From NCBI GenBank assembly GCA_020744425.1, contig JAGMUV010000007.1:2604001-2668000 (forward strand): DNA of 64,000 bases, given 5' to 3'. The notes under the pieces are model-generated. The model saw only the letters and a list, made by a program, of their open reading frames with translations, did not search any database and was not told the origin of the DNA. Made by a program: the position numbers and the translations under genes. This stretch comes from Dactylonectria macrodidyma. Its lineage: Eukaryota; Ascomycota; Sordariomycetes; Hypocreales; Nectriaceae. Of this stretch, positions 11,301 to 24,030 are shown in pieces (within the stretch, counting starts at the first letter, position 1; the number at the start of each line of letters is the position of its first letter).

Positions 11301-14203
11301 TTAGTTCTCAGGGCTGGCTGACCCAGCCATATGGAATAGCTTTCAAGAATGCAGCTGCCGTATTTCTGCAGCGCTGTTTGGGACCCGGAAGGATTTATTA
11401 GAGATCGAGTAATTTTTGGTTATAACAGAACATCATAAATCGAAAGAGTTTTGCTATCCACAGTCTTAGCAAGCCTAGCCATCCTTCTCAGGCCCAAACT
11501 TTTTCATATCAGCAGCCGGACCAGGACTTGGGGTGTTACATCCCCCAGTGTCGTTCCTGGATCTCATATAACGGGCAGATTAAACATGTGCTCTTTGTAA
11601 TAAGAGAAGACCCTCGTCAGAGCCCTCCTTAGGTATGTAGTAAGGCGATGGACTGGGTTAATGTTGACAACCAAGCTTACCTGGTGGGGGGGCATTTTCC
11701 TAGAAAACCCTCGCCCAGACACCTACCAGCGAATTATCAATCCATTTCCCCAGCCAGATCCCAAATCGTGGACACCATGGCTCGACATTTGTCTTCGCTG
11801 CGCATAAACATCAAATCTTGATTGATCCCTATTATCGTTAGAAGGGGCTGCCTGCGACATACCGCGTTGCTGGAACATGTCTTTCTTCAGCCGGTGGTAG
11901 AACCCCGCGTTTTCGCATGAACGGCTCTTTATGAGACAACGGCTAAATATGAAGCATTGTGAAATCCAGATCTCGGAACGAAGCGAATCCGATGGCGCCA
12001 AGACGCCCGATGCCATATTTGATGCTCAGGCTCGACCTCCTTTTGACTTGTCAAGGCCTTATTAAGTTGGATTGTGTGTGCCTTTGGCGCATCAAGCTCC
12101 TCAGGCGGAATTCCGTAGTTCAAAGCGGCACGAATCAGTGAGTGACGCCCAAAGAATCTTGGCATAGCTCTCAAGCAGCATTCAAGTCTAGCAACTTGGA
12201 GCAAATAAGCGTAATGATATATGTAACATTTCTCGTGTGAAAACCTGTTCCAGCCAGCGTTTATATCGATGCTGGTTCTGCCCTCTATCTAACTTTAATA
12301 AGATATTCTTGTTGAAGCATTCTTGGCAGATCTGGTTGCCTGCTGTTCGACCAAGCATGACTTTGCTAGCTCACATTTTGCCCCTCCGAGCTGGTAAGAA
12401 TACGCAATGCCGGTGCTACAGACATCGGGCCTCAGTCCGGCCACGACGCTGTGGCTCGTCAGGGCGACTCCAAATTGTGCACATTCAATAAGCGTCGTGG
12501 CCTTTAGAGGAAGAAAACACCACATACCAATTGACCTCTTCAATTACGCTACTTTGTTCCTCTTAGAATAAATAATAAATAAATTTTACAATCAATTAAA
12601 TGCATGAAAAGATAAGTTTATGAATAACGCAGTCTAGATTATCTACAATCTATATCCTGAAGTCACTGATGTAGAAAGAGGGGAAGTTAATGCTTTACGG
12701 TGTGTCTGGTATCCCCCCCCCCCGAAACGCCATCCAGAATTGAACCCCGATGTGTGGGAATAAAGGCGGGTATAATTGGCACCCACGTCACAGTGGCCGT
12801 ACCAGTAGCAGAAATGTTCCAACGTTGGGGCGGCCTGGCTTAGGTCTAGACCGTCCGCTAACCGATCCCGTTAGGGTAGCGATCATCCAGTTGTACCCGT
12901 TCGCCGAGCCAAGCAGAGCACCAAAGGTCCCATACTGGACTGGGGAGCCGGAGTCCGAACGGGGTACGGAGCAATGAGAGATGAGCAATCTACGTAGTAA
13001 CAAGGAGTCCACAATCAGCGAGGAACACAACGCCTGTGGGACAGCAGCGTTTACGCCATATTTTCTTGGGACTAAAGGAAGAGAAATGCACACCCGCCTT
13101 TGATTTTGCGTGAGACAGCATAGGCAAGCCGGGCCAGCAGGCAGGATAAACGGAGCCCGTGCTGATTGTTCTAGACCTGCACAAATTCCACCGTTGGCGT
13201 TCGGCATTACATCATATGACGCGCTCCGGGAAATGGAAATGGCGGGGCGGCTGACGCTGGGTGACATACTCCTGCGCGCTCGCGGTTTGCTCAACTAAGT
13301 TACTAGCGAGGCTAACCAAACACAGAAAGCCAAGGTAGATATTCACTCTTCCGGATGGGAAGGAAAAATATGGCGGCAAAGGATGTAGCAGCAATCAAGT
13401 GGAGGATGACCCCCGAGGTATCTGCCCATGTTTATATGGCTGTGTTCGTGGTCACCACGTTATGTCTCAAAGGTACCTACCAACATAGGTACGTACTAGG
13501 GAGCAGCTCGTTGGTCGAGATGCGGCTCGAGCGCACGGTGGCCCTGAAAGAGATTGAGAAGATCCGTCATTGAGAGGCACACCATCTTGTTCCTCTTCTT
13601 TGCTGGGTGCAAGCTAAAAGTTGCTTAGCAATTCGCAAAGGAAACGGTCCGGACGACTGAGAGTCGAGACCCGGAGTATTCTGGCAACGGCCTGGTCATA
13701 AGACACGCCGCCAGCTCGGCTTATTGTGGAGCGCGTGCTGCTCCCACTGCCTGTTCATCGTCGATCCTTCATTTTTTTCGGCTTCAACTCCCGCTCTCGC
13801 ACTTCACCCACGCACCCACACCAGCAAATAAACGCACGCTGTGTTCGCTCTTGGGCTCTGTCGCGGGAACACTCCGCATCGTTCAGCCAGTCCCGTCATC
13901 GGACGCCAACCATTCAGCGCTGGCTGCTATCTCCTTTCCCTTAGCTGTTGATGATCCCTCAGGCACACAAGCCTTCCTGCCAACCACATCGAGTGGAGCC
14001 GTTCTCTTTCTGACTCTGACCTGCTTTGTCGCAACAACAATCCTTCTCTGATTCGGGATACCCTCAACATCGCATCCACCGTCTACGACGTCGCCCTCAT
14101 TCAGCACCATCGCCTACAGTCCACGGGCCGCCGCCCTCTGTCTACTGTCAATCAATCCGCATACAAATCTCGCCCTCGCCGTGCGCGTCCGCCCATAGCA
14201 AAC
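8359..14203. other. Long stretch without a recognisable gene
   Basis: Nearly 6 kb. The left end (about 8440-9060) is purine-rich on this strand, consistent with a long pyrimidine-rich leader/promoter of the minus-strand CFEM gene. The right end (about 13700-14203) is the CT-rich leader of PRP24. In between, open frames are short, mostly start at TTG/GTG, and match no family I know. Poly-G/poly-C runs occur at 9146-9160 and 12714-12724. A short AT-rich patch lies at 12560-12660. No tRNA or transposon ends were recognised. Confidence 0.55.
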
Positions 14204-17200
14204 ATGGCCAAAATGGCCAAGCCCGTCGGCGAGGACGGCTGGCTCGCCTACCTCGAGGAAACCATTCGAAATGCCTCCGACCTCGAGAATCGCGTCCATA
14301 CTGTCGAACAATACAAACGCGCCGTTGCTGCCGAGCCTGGTAGCTTGCGCATATGGCTTTCCTACTGCGACTACTTCTGGTCACTCTGGGAGGCGACCCA
14401 GGCCCTCGCCAGCGATGGGTGGACCGACGAGGAGCGCATGATGGGCCGCGAACTGTTCTCCTTTGGCGCAGCTCTGGATCTATGGCAACAGGGCTATGAG
14501 GCTATCCAATATCGCATCAACGACAGCCACCTGCTCTGGGATCGATGGGTCTCGCTCGAAATGGAACTGCTCTCCACGACACGAACCCCGGAGGGCATCA
14601 AGCGGATCACCCATCTCTATTGCGACCGCTTGCAGACACCCCATGTCACCTGGGAAGAGACATCCCAAAACTACTCCAACTTCCTTTCAAACTACAACCC
14701 CGACGCTTGGTTGGACTTGATGAAGGACATCACCAACAATGCCCAGGAGGTCAAGCGTCTCATTGCCGCTCGCGATCCCTTCGAACTCAAGCTCAAGAAG
14801 GCAGTTTCTGCCAACGACATTGACGCTCAAAAAACTGCATTGACGGAATATTTAGACTGGGAGATGCTTCAGAGCAGGCGCAGTAATGACAACCCCAAAA
14901 TCGGCATCGACTTATGTCGCGGCCTATACGCCCGAGCCCTTACAGGGGTTCTCGCCACCGACCAGGCCACCTGGTACATGTACATTGTCTTTCTCTCATC
15001 CTCCAATTCCGATCTGCAGGCCCCTGGAAACTTGCTTGATGTACTGCGTAGAGCAGTTCAACGCTGTCCTTGGTCAGGGCGGTTATGGAACAGGTACATT
15101 CTGTGCGCTGAGGAGACCAAACTGCCATTCGCCGAGATCGAAGCCATCAAACATAGTGCAACCAACGAGAGCGAAATTCTTAGAGACGGGATGGAGGGCA
15201 TGATCGGAATGTACGAAGCCTGGTGTGGTTTTTTGAAACGGACAGCCATGGACGTCACTGCCACAGATGAATCTGTCGATCTTGCTGATGTTGGTCTGAG
15301 TGCCGCGCTGGAAGATGTCACCGTCATTGGTCGAAGACTCTACGGGAAGGAGTTCCAAGGCGATCCCAAGTTTCGTCTCGAACGCATATATATTCAGTAC
15401 CTGACTGAGAAAAAGGGTGCTGTTGATGAAGCCAGGGCGCAGTGGAACAAGCTGGCTGCTGTCCAGATTCATGCCGACAGCCACGACTTTTGGTTCAGGT
15501 ACTACATGTGGGAAATGCTGATATTCTCATCGATGGGTGCTCATGAAACTCGAAGCCCAACCCCATCATCTATCAACAGCAGCCTCCGAACCCCGTCGCT
15601 TGCAACCGCTGTCCTTGTACGAGCTGTCTCACGGAAAACCATCGACTGGCCTGAAAAGGTCCTCGAAGTTTACATGCAGCACTGCAATGACTATGAGCCG
15701 CCAATCTCTGTACGGAAAGCCGCCGATAAGGTACACAGAACTCAAGAAGCGCTGAACAAACGTCGAGCCCGTGAGGAAAAGGACAAAGCGGCCGAGTACG
15801 AAGCGTATTATCGTGCACAGGAAGCGCAAGCCTTAGCTGAAGAAGATGTGCAGCAGAGCTCCAAGCGGAAACGTGATTCTGTTCCACCTGTCCAGGACGA
15901 AGATGGCAGTACCAGCAAACGACAGAAGAGTGACGTTCACGACACTGTGTCCCAGACCTCTACCACTCAAGATCCTAAGAGGGACCGGGAAAACTCAACC
16001 ATCATTATAACCAACCTCCCTAGCGAGGTTGCTCAGACCAAGCTCCGTCAGTACTTCAAAGACTACGGACACATCAAGAATATCACAGCTCTAGTCCGGG
16101 ACGACAACGGTAGCTCTTCAACAGCCCTTATCGAGTTCACCACGCCTGAAGAGGCTCAATCTGCATTGCTCCGAGATGGCAAGTATTTTGAGCAATCGCA
16201 GCTCAGTGTGAAGTCCGGGCTTGACCTGACTGTCTACGTCGCCAACTACCCGCCAGCCGCGGATGAAAGGTACATTCGCGAACTATTCGCGGACTGTGGA
16301 GAAATCCTTAGTATCCGCTGGCCGAATCTCCAGGCAAACGTCCGTCGTCGATTTTGCTACATCTCGTTCCGTGACCAGGATGCTTCAGCCAAAGCTGTCA
16401 AGAAAGAGGGGACAGTGCTTGACGGTCAATACAAGTTGTTGGCCAAGTACTCGGATCCAAGTCACAAAAAATTACGCGACGGAGCTCTTGCGGCAGGTCG
16501 AGAAATCCACATCAGCAACCTAGACAGAGCAGTCTCTGAATCTGATTTGAGACAAGTCTTCTCCCAGTACGGCAAAATTACCAGGGTCAACGTGCCCCAG
16601 ACTTTAGGAGGCAAAAATCGAGGTTTCGCCTTTATTGACTTCGCTACCAAGGATGAGGCGGAGAAAGCAGTTGCGGAAACGAACAATACCAAGTTCCGAA
16701 GAAATATTCTCGAGGTCGCCGTCTCGAAAGAAACCAAGTTCAAACCCTCAGCCAGAACTGTCACCACCGGGCGCGAGTCGGCCTCTCCTGCCCCTACTTC
16801 CGCTCGCGATGACAATGGAGACGAGATGATTATTGATACCCCGAATCACAATCAGCAAAGCCCTGCCGCTCCCGATATCTCAGCCCGTACGATCGCACTC
16901 ATGGGTCTTCCAGACACGGTCAACGACGCTCGTGTCCGAGCACTTGTTGAGCCCATGGGTGACATCGTCCAGCTAATCCTACAGCCAGTCCACGGGGGTG
17001 CCAAAATTGAATTCGCCGACGCCGTCACCGCTGGGAAGGCGGCCCTTCAGCTCAACGGCATGGAATATGAGGGCTCCAAACTGCGTACAGGCTCTGTCGA
17101 TGAGTTGCGTCATGCTAAGGCTGAGCGGCGTTTGGATAGCATTGTCTACGGGTCCAAGGGCACAGGCTCCAAAGCATCTGCTTCCAAGGCCTCTGCGCCT

Positions 17201-17482
17201 AAAGGCGCCACCTCCAAGAGCGAGGTGCCTAAGGATCTAATGCCTCCACCGACAACCATCCGCCGTCCGGGTCCAGGCCTAGCTCGTCCTCGCCGTGGGC
17301 TAGGGTTCGCTCGACCTGTCGCTTCCGTAACCCCGAAAAATGGCACAGACGCCAACGGGGCAGCACCGGCGAAGAAGAGCAATGCAGATTTCAGAGCCCT
17401 GTTCCTTCCTACCGAGAAGGGTGATGATAAGCAAGAAAGCAATGGACCGGACGTGAAGAAGAGCAAAGAGGACAATAAGTAA
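14204..17482 (+). CDS. PRP24: U6 snRNP assembly factor Prp24 (SART3-like)
   Basis: Single exon, 1,092 aa, ATG at 14204 in a Kozak-like context. Residues about 1-520 are Trp/Tyr-spaced HAT (half-TPR) repeats, then a coiled, charged linker (KRRAREEKDKAAEYEAYY) with a likely nuclear signal (SSKRKR). Four RRMs follow at about 598-668 (TIIITNLP), 673-745 (TVYVANYP...RRFCYISF), 766-838 (EIHISNL...NRGFAFIDF) and a divergent one at 894-960. The C-terminus carries the LSm-interaction motif NADFRALFLP (about 1060). Prp24/SART3 anneals U4 and U6 snRNAs during spliceosome recycling. The N-terminal HAT array is the SART3 layout, longer than in budding yeast Prp24. It is convergent with the DHX29-like gene. 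Confidence 0.93.
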   Translation: MAKMAKPVGEDGWLAYLEETIRNASDLENRVHTVEQYKRAVAAEPGSLRIWLSYCDYFWSLWEATQALASDGWTDEERMMGRELFSFGAALDLWQQGYEAIQYRINDSHLLWDRWVSLEMELLSTTRTPEGIKRITHLYCDRLQTPHVTWEETSQNYSNFLSNYNPDAWLDLMKDITNNAQEVKRLIAARDPFELKLKKAVSANDIDAQKTALTEYLDWEMLQSRRSNDNPKIGIDLCRGLYARALTGVLATDQATWYMYIVFLSSSNSDLQAPGNLLDVLRRAVQRCPWSGRLWNRYILCAEETKLPFAEIEAIKHSATNESEILRDGMEGMIGMYEAWCGFLKRTAMDVTATDESVDLADVGLSAALEDVTVIGRRLYGKEFQGDPKFRLERIYIQYLTEKKGAVDEARAQWNKLAAVQIHADSHDFWFRYYMWEMLIFSSMGAHETRSPTPSSINSSLRTPSLATAVLVRAVSRKTIDWPEKVLEVYMQHCNDYEPPISVRKAADKVHRTQEALNKRRAREEKDKAAEYEAYYRAQEAQALAEEDVQQSSKRKRDSVPPVQDEDGSTSKRQKSDVHDTVSQTSTTQDPKRDRENSTIIITNLPSEVAQTKLRQYFKDYGHIKNITALVRDDNGSSSTALIEFTTPEEAQSALLRDGKYFEQSQLSVKSGLDLTVYVANYPPAADERYIRELFADCGEILSIRWPNLQANVRRRFCYISFRDQDASAKAVKKEGTVLDGQYKLLAKYSDPSHKKLRDGALAAGREIHISNLDRAVSESDLRQVFSQYGKITRVNVPQTLGGKNRGFAFIDFATKDEAEKAVAETNNTKFRRNILEVAVSKETKFKPSARTVTTGRESASPAPTSARDDNGDEMIIDTPNHNQQSPAAPDISARTIALMGLPDTVNDARVRALVEPMGDIVQLILQPVHGGAKIEFADAVTAGKAALQLNGMEYEGSKLRTGSVDELRHAKAERRLDSIVYGSKGTGSKASASKASAPKGATSKSEVPKDLMPPPTTIRRPGPGLARPRRGLGFARPVASVTPKNGTDANGAAPAKKSNADFRALFLPTEKGDDKQESNGPDVKKSKEDNK

Positions 17483-18271
17483 TGTATCCATGATTTCTGT
17501 TTGCTTAGCAGATCTATATGGTGTAAAATAATCGGCGTATTACGAGGGTTGATACCCAGGAAGCAGGGCGGGCAGGTGTATGTATTATTAGAAACCTTGA
17601 GGATCCTTCTTGTTTTCCCCCTTTCAGCCTGCCTCATGTCAGACCTTAGTAAATTGTACGGCATCTGGGCGAGGGAAGTAACTTTCTTCGTCGATGAATT
17701 AAGGTTGTGAGCTCCTATCAACCTCTCCACAGTAGAAGAAAAAGGATACCACTTGTGTCCAGGAATCTTCAATAATTACAACGGACGATGTGGACAAGAT
17801 GCGAGACTACCACACGGAAATCCTCAGATATTTCACACCTGCTACATCCAAGGCTTCAAACTTTAGTAAACTAAGGATACCCAGTCGCGTCAGGGAAGCT
17901 AGCCGTGATGCTGAAATCCCAATCGGAAACTCGTAGTCAGCATAGAATCAGGTGCTCTAAATAGTCCACTATTCTACCACTAGCACACTGATTACGACCC
18001 CTGAGGTGGTCCAGCAAGACAAACCCCGTATAAGTATCCGCAAGCTGTACAGCATACATGTGTTGGCGCCTTATCGGTGTCTAGTCTACGCGATGAAGTG
18101 TTTGCGGTAGACCCCGCCGTAGTATGATTAACCCTCAATATACCATGTGCAAACAACGTGTCAACCGTGGTACAAGCCACTCCGTCTATCTGTCCATGTA
18201 TCCTCCAAGATGCTCCGGTGATAATGTTGTCGTGCAGCAAATAACCCAACGAGTTGATCAGATCTTGTCTC
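17483..18271. other. Intergenic between convergent PRP24 and DHX29-like genes
   Basis: 3' UTR sequence on both sides; no coding potential or RNA gene recognised. Confidence 0.5.
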
Positions 18272-21200
18272 TCAGGCTTTACTCATCGTCCCAGTCGCCT
18301 GCCTATCCTCTCCGAAGTCTTGGTTGAAAATCTTTTGCCAGACATCGAGCCACTTCTCCTGTTGTGCCGTTGGCAATTTCCCTGGCTGCTTAAAGGACCG
18401 GGTCAGTAGCTCTCGGAGCCGTGTCCGAAGAACCTTGATGACCAGCATTGTCTTCCAATCTGGCACTGAGAATCGACCTCGGTTTCCATCCAGTGCAATC
18501 ACGCCAGAGTACATCTAGGAAGGAGGTGGGTTAGATATGTCTGTATTAGTGAAATATAACTGCATGGGTGGACTTACATCACAGCGGACATCACCACAGA
18601 GCAGGGCAATAGCGAAGGGGTCTGTTGCGGTGGCCTCATGAGCGTGATACACTCTGTTTTATCTCCGTCATTAGTACAAAACTCGAAGACTTCGAGGGTG
18701 AAATAAAACGTACGTTTTTGACTGCATGATATGGTAGTAGGACAACCACTTAATATCACGAGTATTTCTGTTGACCGAGGATGGGTGAAGGCTGATGGAC
18801 TGGTTGGTGCCGATGTTCCGCAGCCCCTTGCTTCCTGGAGTATCCCGAACGAGGATCTTCGGATAGAAACTCCAGGCTATGACTGAAGCTGATATAACGT
18901 CGTTCTCGCTGTTCAGATTGACTCGGCTGGGCATTTCAAAGAACTGCTGTTGCCTCCGGCCACGACCAGATGAAAACCGGAGCCGCGATAATGTACGTCG
19001 TTCCTCCTCAGTGAGGGGGAGGAACCCTGAATCGGCCAACGATGTGAGAAGTTGGCCTTTTAGATCTTCGATGTTGGCCAGCGTCTGCGGGCTGAGGAAG
19101 TTTTTGCGGCAAAACTGGAACTCCTTTCCAGCGCCGCCTGTAGACTGACATACCCGCTTCCACGCTAGGTAGGCGTTGTAGATAGTAAGTAAATCCGAAT
19201 CTCCTCGACGGAACAGCATACGAGCGTTGTCAGCTTGAGCTCGCTGCCCGAAAGGCGCAGAAAATGGCGACTTGGAAGACAGGATTGCGGCAACAGTAAT
19301 TGCCATGTCCAAGCATTTAAACACCACGCCAAGCAGAATCAGCTTCCCCAAGAAAACATCCAACGGAAGCCTAGCTAACTGGTGTCCAAGAGGCGTCAGC
19401 TCCTCCGCAGCTGTTAAGGCACGCACGTCTACCAGAGCGTCGATCGCACGGCGCATGTTCTTCGCGGACGGCGGGTCTAAAGCACTACCGAGTGTCTCCT
19501 CGATGCCTCCAATTTTGCAAATCTTAACTCGAATGGCTAAATCCTGCAGCGAGAGGCGAAGCATTTCAGGTGTTTGTTGATCGCTCATTAGGGTATCATG
19601 TCGATACTTGGTGAACATGTGGAAGCATAGGCCTTCTTGAACTCGACCGGCTCGTCCTCGTCTTTGTTTTGCATTGGCCCGGGAAATGAAGGTGTCAATA
19701 AGCCGTGAAAGCTGGCGTCGTTCATCAAATCGCATCTCTCTATGTTTTCCAGTGTCAATGACACAGGTGACATCTGGAATAGTGATACCGGTCTCGGCGA
19801 TATTGGTGGCTAGGACGATCTTTCGAATCCCTGGAGGAGGAACTAGGAAGGCCGACTCTTGGTCCTCCGTCGCGATGGTTGAGTGCAAGGGATAGACCAG
19901 CCACTCTTTTGAGAATCGAGGGTCTCCCAGGAGCGCGTCATTCAAAGTCCGGATTTCTGCGATTCCGGGCAAAAAGACGAGAATTGCTTTGCTGAATGAG
20001 TGAAGATCATCATTCGTCGCAATGTTGGCGATAAGCTGTACGATCAAATCGAAGTCGATGCGGTACTCGTCGAACTGGGCAAGTGATGCCCGCGTCTTTG
20101 TCGAGTATCCTGCAAGGCTCTTGGAAATGTCGCTCTTAGGGCCTTCCGCTTCACTTTCAACCGGATCGTCGTCCAGATCGATCATCTTAACATTCTGTGA
20201 GTTGCCAGCTGTGTATCCGGTAAGCTCAATGGCATCCTCCAGATATCGAACCTGCACCGGGAAGGTTCGCCCGGGCACATTGAGGACTGGGGCACCCCCG
20301 AGATAAGACGAGAAGCGCTCGGCATCGACTGTGGCAGACATTAGAACAACTTTCAAGTCTCGGCGTCGCTTCATTAAATTCTTCAGCACAATTAGAAGGA
20401 AGTCGCTGTCGATGGATCTCTCATGGACCTCATCAAGCACTAGGTGAGTGACTTCTTGGAGATCGTTAGACCCTTCAAGCATTCTCATCACAATGCCAGT
20501 CGTTGCATATACCAGTCTGGTCTCCCGGGAAGTGTTGGCCTCCAAGCGAATAGAATAACCCACAAGCGACCTGTTCGTTCCTAGGTCATTCCTGTTTTCT
20601 CCAAGCTCTTCGCTTACTCGACGAGCCAGTGAAATGGCAGAAATACGCCGCGGTTCAGTACAATAGACCTTGCAGGGTTTACCTTGGGATAGTTGATGCT
20701 CCAACAAAAAGGACGGTACTTGAGTACTCTTTCCACTTTGGCAACGTGAGTGTTTGCTACAAGCAGCGAGGATATTAGGGACCATACCATCCAGTTTCGC
20801 CACAAACAATGACCACTTGATTCTCATCGACGGCATTAAGAACTTGTCGTTTGAAATTCCACATGGGCAATTGCATACGCGATTGCTACCAATTTGTCAG
20901 CTCAACAGCAAGTCCCAGGGGGGGGCATCGTGCACGCACTAGCATGGTTTGATACTTCCGTGAGCTGGACTTATCTGCCCAGATCTTTTGGTAGTAGTCC
21001 GAATTTCCTGGATTGTGTCGAGCACGGTCTTGGCTGCCGTCCTCACCAGAATCGTGCAAGTTTTTAGCCGCACCTCGACCCCTGAATGCCCCCTGGAGAA
21101 TAACGCCATCCTCAAGCTCCTGGTCGTGTCTCTCACGAACTAAAGCTCTCAAATCTTTCACCACGGCTCGATCCTGGGCGTCAAGCTGGTTCTTTCTTGC

Positions 21201-23055
21201 CTCCGCAAGTTGAGACCAGAGGTCTCGCCAGACCGGGGGGAGCCTAATCCCAACCTTCTCCTCCTTAACATTACCACTGAAAGTGTAGTACAAAGCTGCA
21301 GTGGCAATGTATGCCTCCGACTGTTTTGTATCAGGCGTGGCTATGCTATTCATGGTAAAGGTGAAATGGTAAGGGTCGGTGATGATCTCAACCTCATCAA
21401 GCGTGGAGGATTGTGGTTGATCTTGGGGTTTTGACCAGAATATGTCGACGGAATGGCGATTAGCGAAGGTAGCTTCCGACACAACGATAAATGATACCTT
21501 CGCAGATGCATCTCTACCCGTCTTGGTGAGAATCGCCAGTTACAATGTACATCAGGGGTGTCAAAATCTTACCTTGAGCGACAGGCCTCTTCGAGAGCTC
21601 TCCTAGGACTAAACCCAGTCCACTTTCCAAAATCGTGGATGACTATTTTGGTACCGTCAGCCGAATTTATGACGGTCCGAGTCTCTCCTGTCGATGCATC
21701 CACTTCGTGTTGCGGCAAGGACGCAAAGAGCCCACCAATGTCGTCATCATCTTCGTTGGTTTCAGCCAAGATCTCGGCTGCAATACGTTCCGCTTCATCG
21801 CTGATGCCGTAGCCAGTCGCCTTTGCTGGGACAGGTGGAGCCGGTGAGTCCTGGATGTTGCTCTGACTCTCCTTCTTAGCTGCCGCAAACTGCTTCTCGA
21901 GGATGATCCTTTCAGATTTCCATTTCTGTTCAGCCACAAATTTGTCAAAAAGAACATCGCTTTCGATCTTCTTGATTTTGGCCTCAAGTTTAGCAGCAGC
22001 TAGCTCATCATCCGCACTCAAGACTGTTAATTTTCCCGATCCTGAACCTCCACGCTCGAGCTCTAGGAGTTTAGCCTTCGTTGACAAGTATTGCGACTCG
22101 AGCTCGTCCGGTTCGATATCACTGTCGCACATAAGTACCAGCCTTTTGGTTGGAGATGGCGTTTTGGGAGGCCCAGCCTTGTTCTTGCGACCATTACGAG
22201 ATTCAAAATGACGAGGGGTGTTTGATCGTGTGGGCACTGGCGAATCTTGGGGGGTTTCTGCGGCAAAAGTCAGATCAGTGAAGGTTTACGGCGAGAAGGA
22301 TGCTTACCAGTCGTGCTTTTGGACACTGCCTTGGGCTTGCTCTCGTAGGCGGGAAGCTCTTCAAGGGGGCTTTCACGGGCCAGCCAGTCCAAAGCTTCTT
22401 CGAGACCCCATATAGAGTCTCTGGCGGTGGACGAGATATTAGGAGAAATATCCAAAATATAGTGAATGACGGCGTCGACGCGCTCCTTGGGAAATTCGGC
22501 GGCGGAAAGGGTTTGCTGCAAAGTCCACAGCCTTGTGATCATCTCCTCCTCTGGTGGCATTTTGCCAGCACCAGCAGTGTCTGAGGAAGCCAGGCTCGAG
22601 GCGGCAAAGCGAGTTTCGGCCTGAATCAGATTGAGGACATGGTCCATAAGCTCTTGCGGCAACCATTTGTAACTGTTGACCGAGTCGGCCTGGCTGCGAA
22701 GCAAACGGCGATCCGTTTCGAGCCTCGATCGTTGGCGTTGAGCATCTCGCTTAGTCTTCTGTGCATGTTTCTCGACGAGGAGCTGGAGTTCAGACTCCTC
22801 GAGCTGCCTCTCAAACTCTTCCGGGGTCAATTCCTCGTCCTTGGAAGCAGGTTTGGCGTTGGCATCGCCGGGCGCGGCAGTCGATGGTGGGGCGCTTTGG
22901 GACGATGGAGGGGCACCTTGACCCTTGGCCGTTGTGGGCGAGGGATTCGATTCGGGCTCGACGACCTCGGGCCTTGGTTTGGAGGCGATTGATGTAGTCG
23001 CGAAGCCTCGAGCTGGGTTCGCAGCGGACTTCTTTTTTTTCTTTGCGCCAGCCAT
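18272..23055 (-). CDS. DHX29/YLR419W-type DEVH-box RNA helicase
   Basis: Seven exons: 23055-22308, 22257-21573, 21513-20940, 20885-20788, 20735-18714, 18653-18578, 18514-18272, giving 1,481 aa with every phase consistent. The N-terminus is basic (GAKKKKKSAANPARG), followed by a UBA-like helical segment at about residues 165-232 and a charged coiled region. Helicase motifs: Walker A GETGCGKST at 698-706 (split by an intron after the second base of the Cys codon), DEVHERSIDSDF from 803, SAT at 835-837, and QRRGRAGRV later. The C-terminus holds winged-helix/HA2 and OB-fold segments (ALLCGDVRCD). The DEVH form of motif II and the NRHSVDIFWSKPQ region point to the DHX29/DHX57 clade. Mammalian DHX29 aids 43S scanning on structured 5' UTRs; the role here is inferred. 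It is divergent from GCN1. Confidence 0.92.
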
Positions 23056-24030
23056 GGGCGGTGGGTAGTAAGCGACTGAGCAGGGAGTTGAGAAAGGCAG
23101 TGATGATGTTGGTTTGTTCGAGGGGACGATTAGCGAGCAATTTAGGTGTGTACCTAGTCTCGTGGGCGGCGAGATGCGCTGTGGGCCAGGAATTAATTCG
23201 CAGTGGAGGAGGTTGCTGAGAGAGTGGATGCCGTGACGCAACAGCGGGTGCGTTGGTCCGCTCAGATCATGGCTGGGAGCATATGTTTGCTCGGCGTCAG
23301 ACGGAAGAGCTGGGGAAGTGAGTTCCAGTCGACGGGAGGAAGATTACAGGCGTGTGATGTGGAGAGATACGACGAAGTAGAGTTCACTCTGTAGGTGTTA
23401 TACGAGCGACGGAAACCAATTGCGCTGGGCGGGAGCTGGAATGATGGAGGTGCATACCTACTAGGTAGGTAAGTTAGGTAAGGTAGGTAAGGTAGGTAGG
23501 AAGGCAGGCAGGTAATTGAGCTGTGCTGCGACGGAGGTGTTGATTATTTTTGCATTCGTCGAACTGCGTTTCTATTTTTCCATACCTTCATACCTACCTA
23601 AGTTGTCTGTCCAGCTAGGTAACTATCTCACCAATAAAAGATTGGCCACTTCCAGATTCCCAGGCCCCCGCATAGCCCTGGAGCTGCTGCTGCAGCAAGC
23701 GGTGACACCAGGTTCAAAATCCACCGTGGGTGGCCTTCGGAGGTAACACACCAACATCAACCGAAGCCCCGCCGTAACGGGGGCATTTTCGTGCATCTGG
23801 GACGTGGGGTCAGTCCATTTCACTCCATCCCGACTGAAATATCCACGACTTTTGGTGCCTAAAAAAACACCATCCATCGTCAACCATCAACAACCACCCC
23901 GCCGCCGAACCGATATTCCTTCGGCCAGCTACGCCCAACCCCGACAATCCGCGCCCACCGCCAGGCGTTTGCGAGCTCTAGTAGCCCCAGATGATTCCTT
24001 CACCACAAGCTCCCGCGTCCGATCCCCAAA
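23056..24030. promoter_or_regulatory. Divergent intergenic region DHX29-like / GCN1
   Basis: 975 bp between two start codons; it must hold both promoters. It contains the TAGG-type repeat at 23455-23512 and a second TACCTA/CTAGGTA cluster at 23593-23622. No gene is seen. Confidence 0.45.
23455..23512. repeat. TAGG/TAAGG-type degenerate microsatellite
   Basis: Tandem imperfect AGGTA units, introduced by a TACCTA-C-TAGGTA near-palindrome at 23455-23467. A palindromic relative recurs at several other intergenic sites in this window. Confidence 0.85.

Noticed and set aside
12690..12780. Possible tRNA on the minus strand (GGTTCAATTCTGG-like B box)
   Set aside because: No pairing T-arm, acceptor stem or A box could be built around it.
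12788..13294. 168-codon minus-strand frame
   Set aside because: The first codon is TTG and composition is irregular; no domain seen.
23690..23740. B-box-like GGTTCAAAATCC on the plus strand
   Set aside because: Spacing is wrong for a B box, and no cloverleaf is visible.
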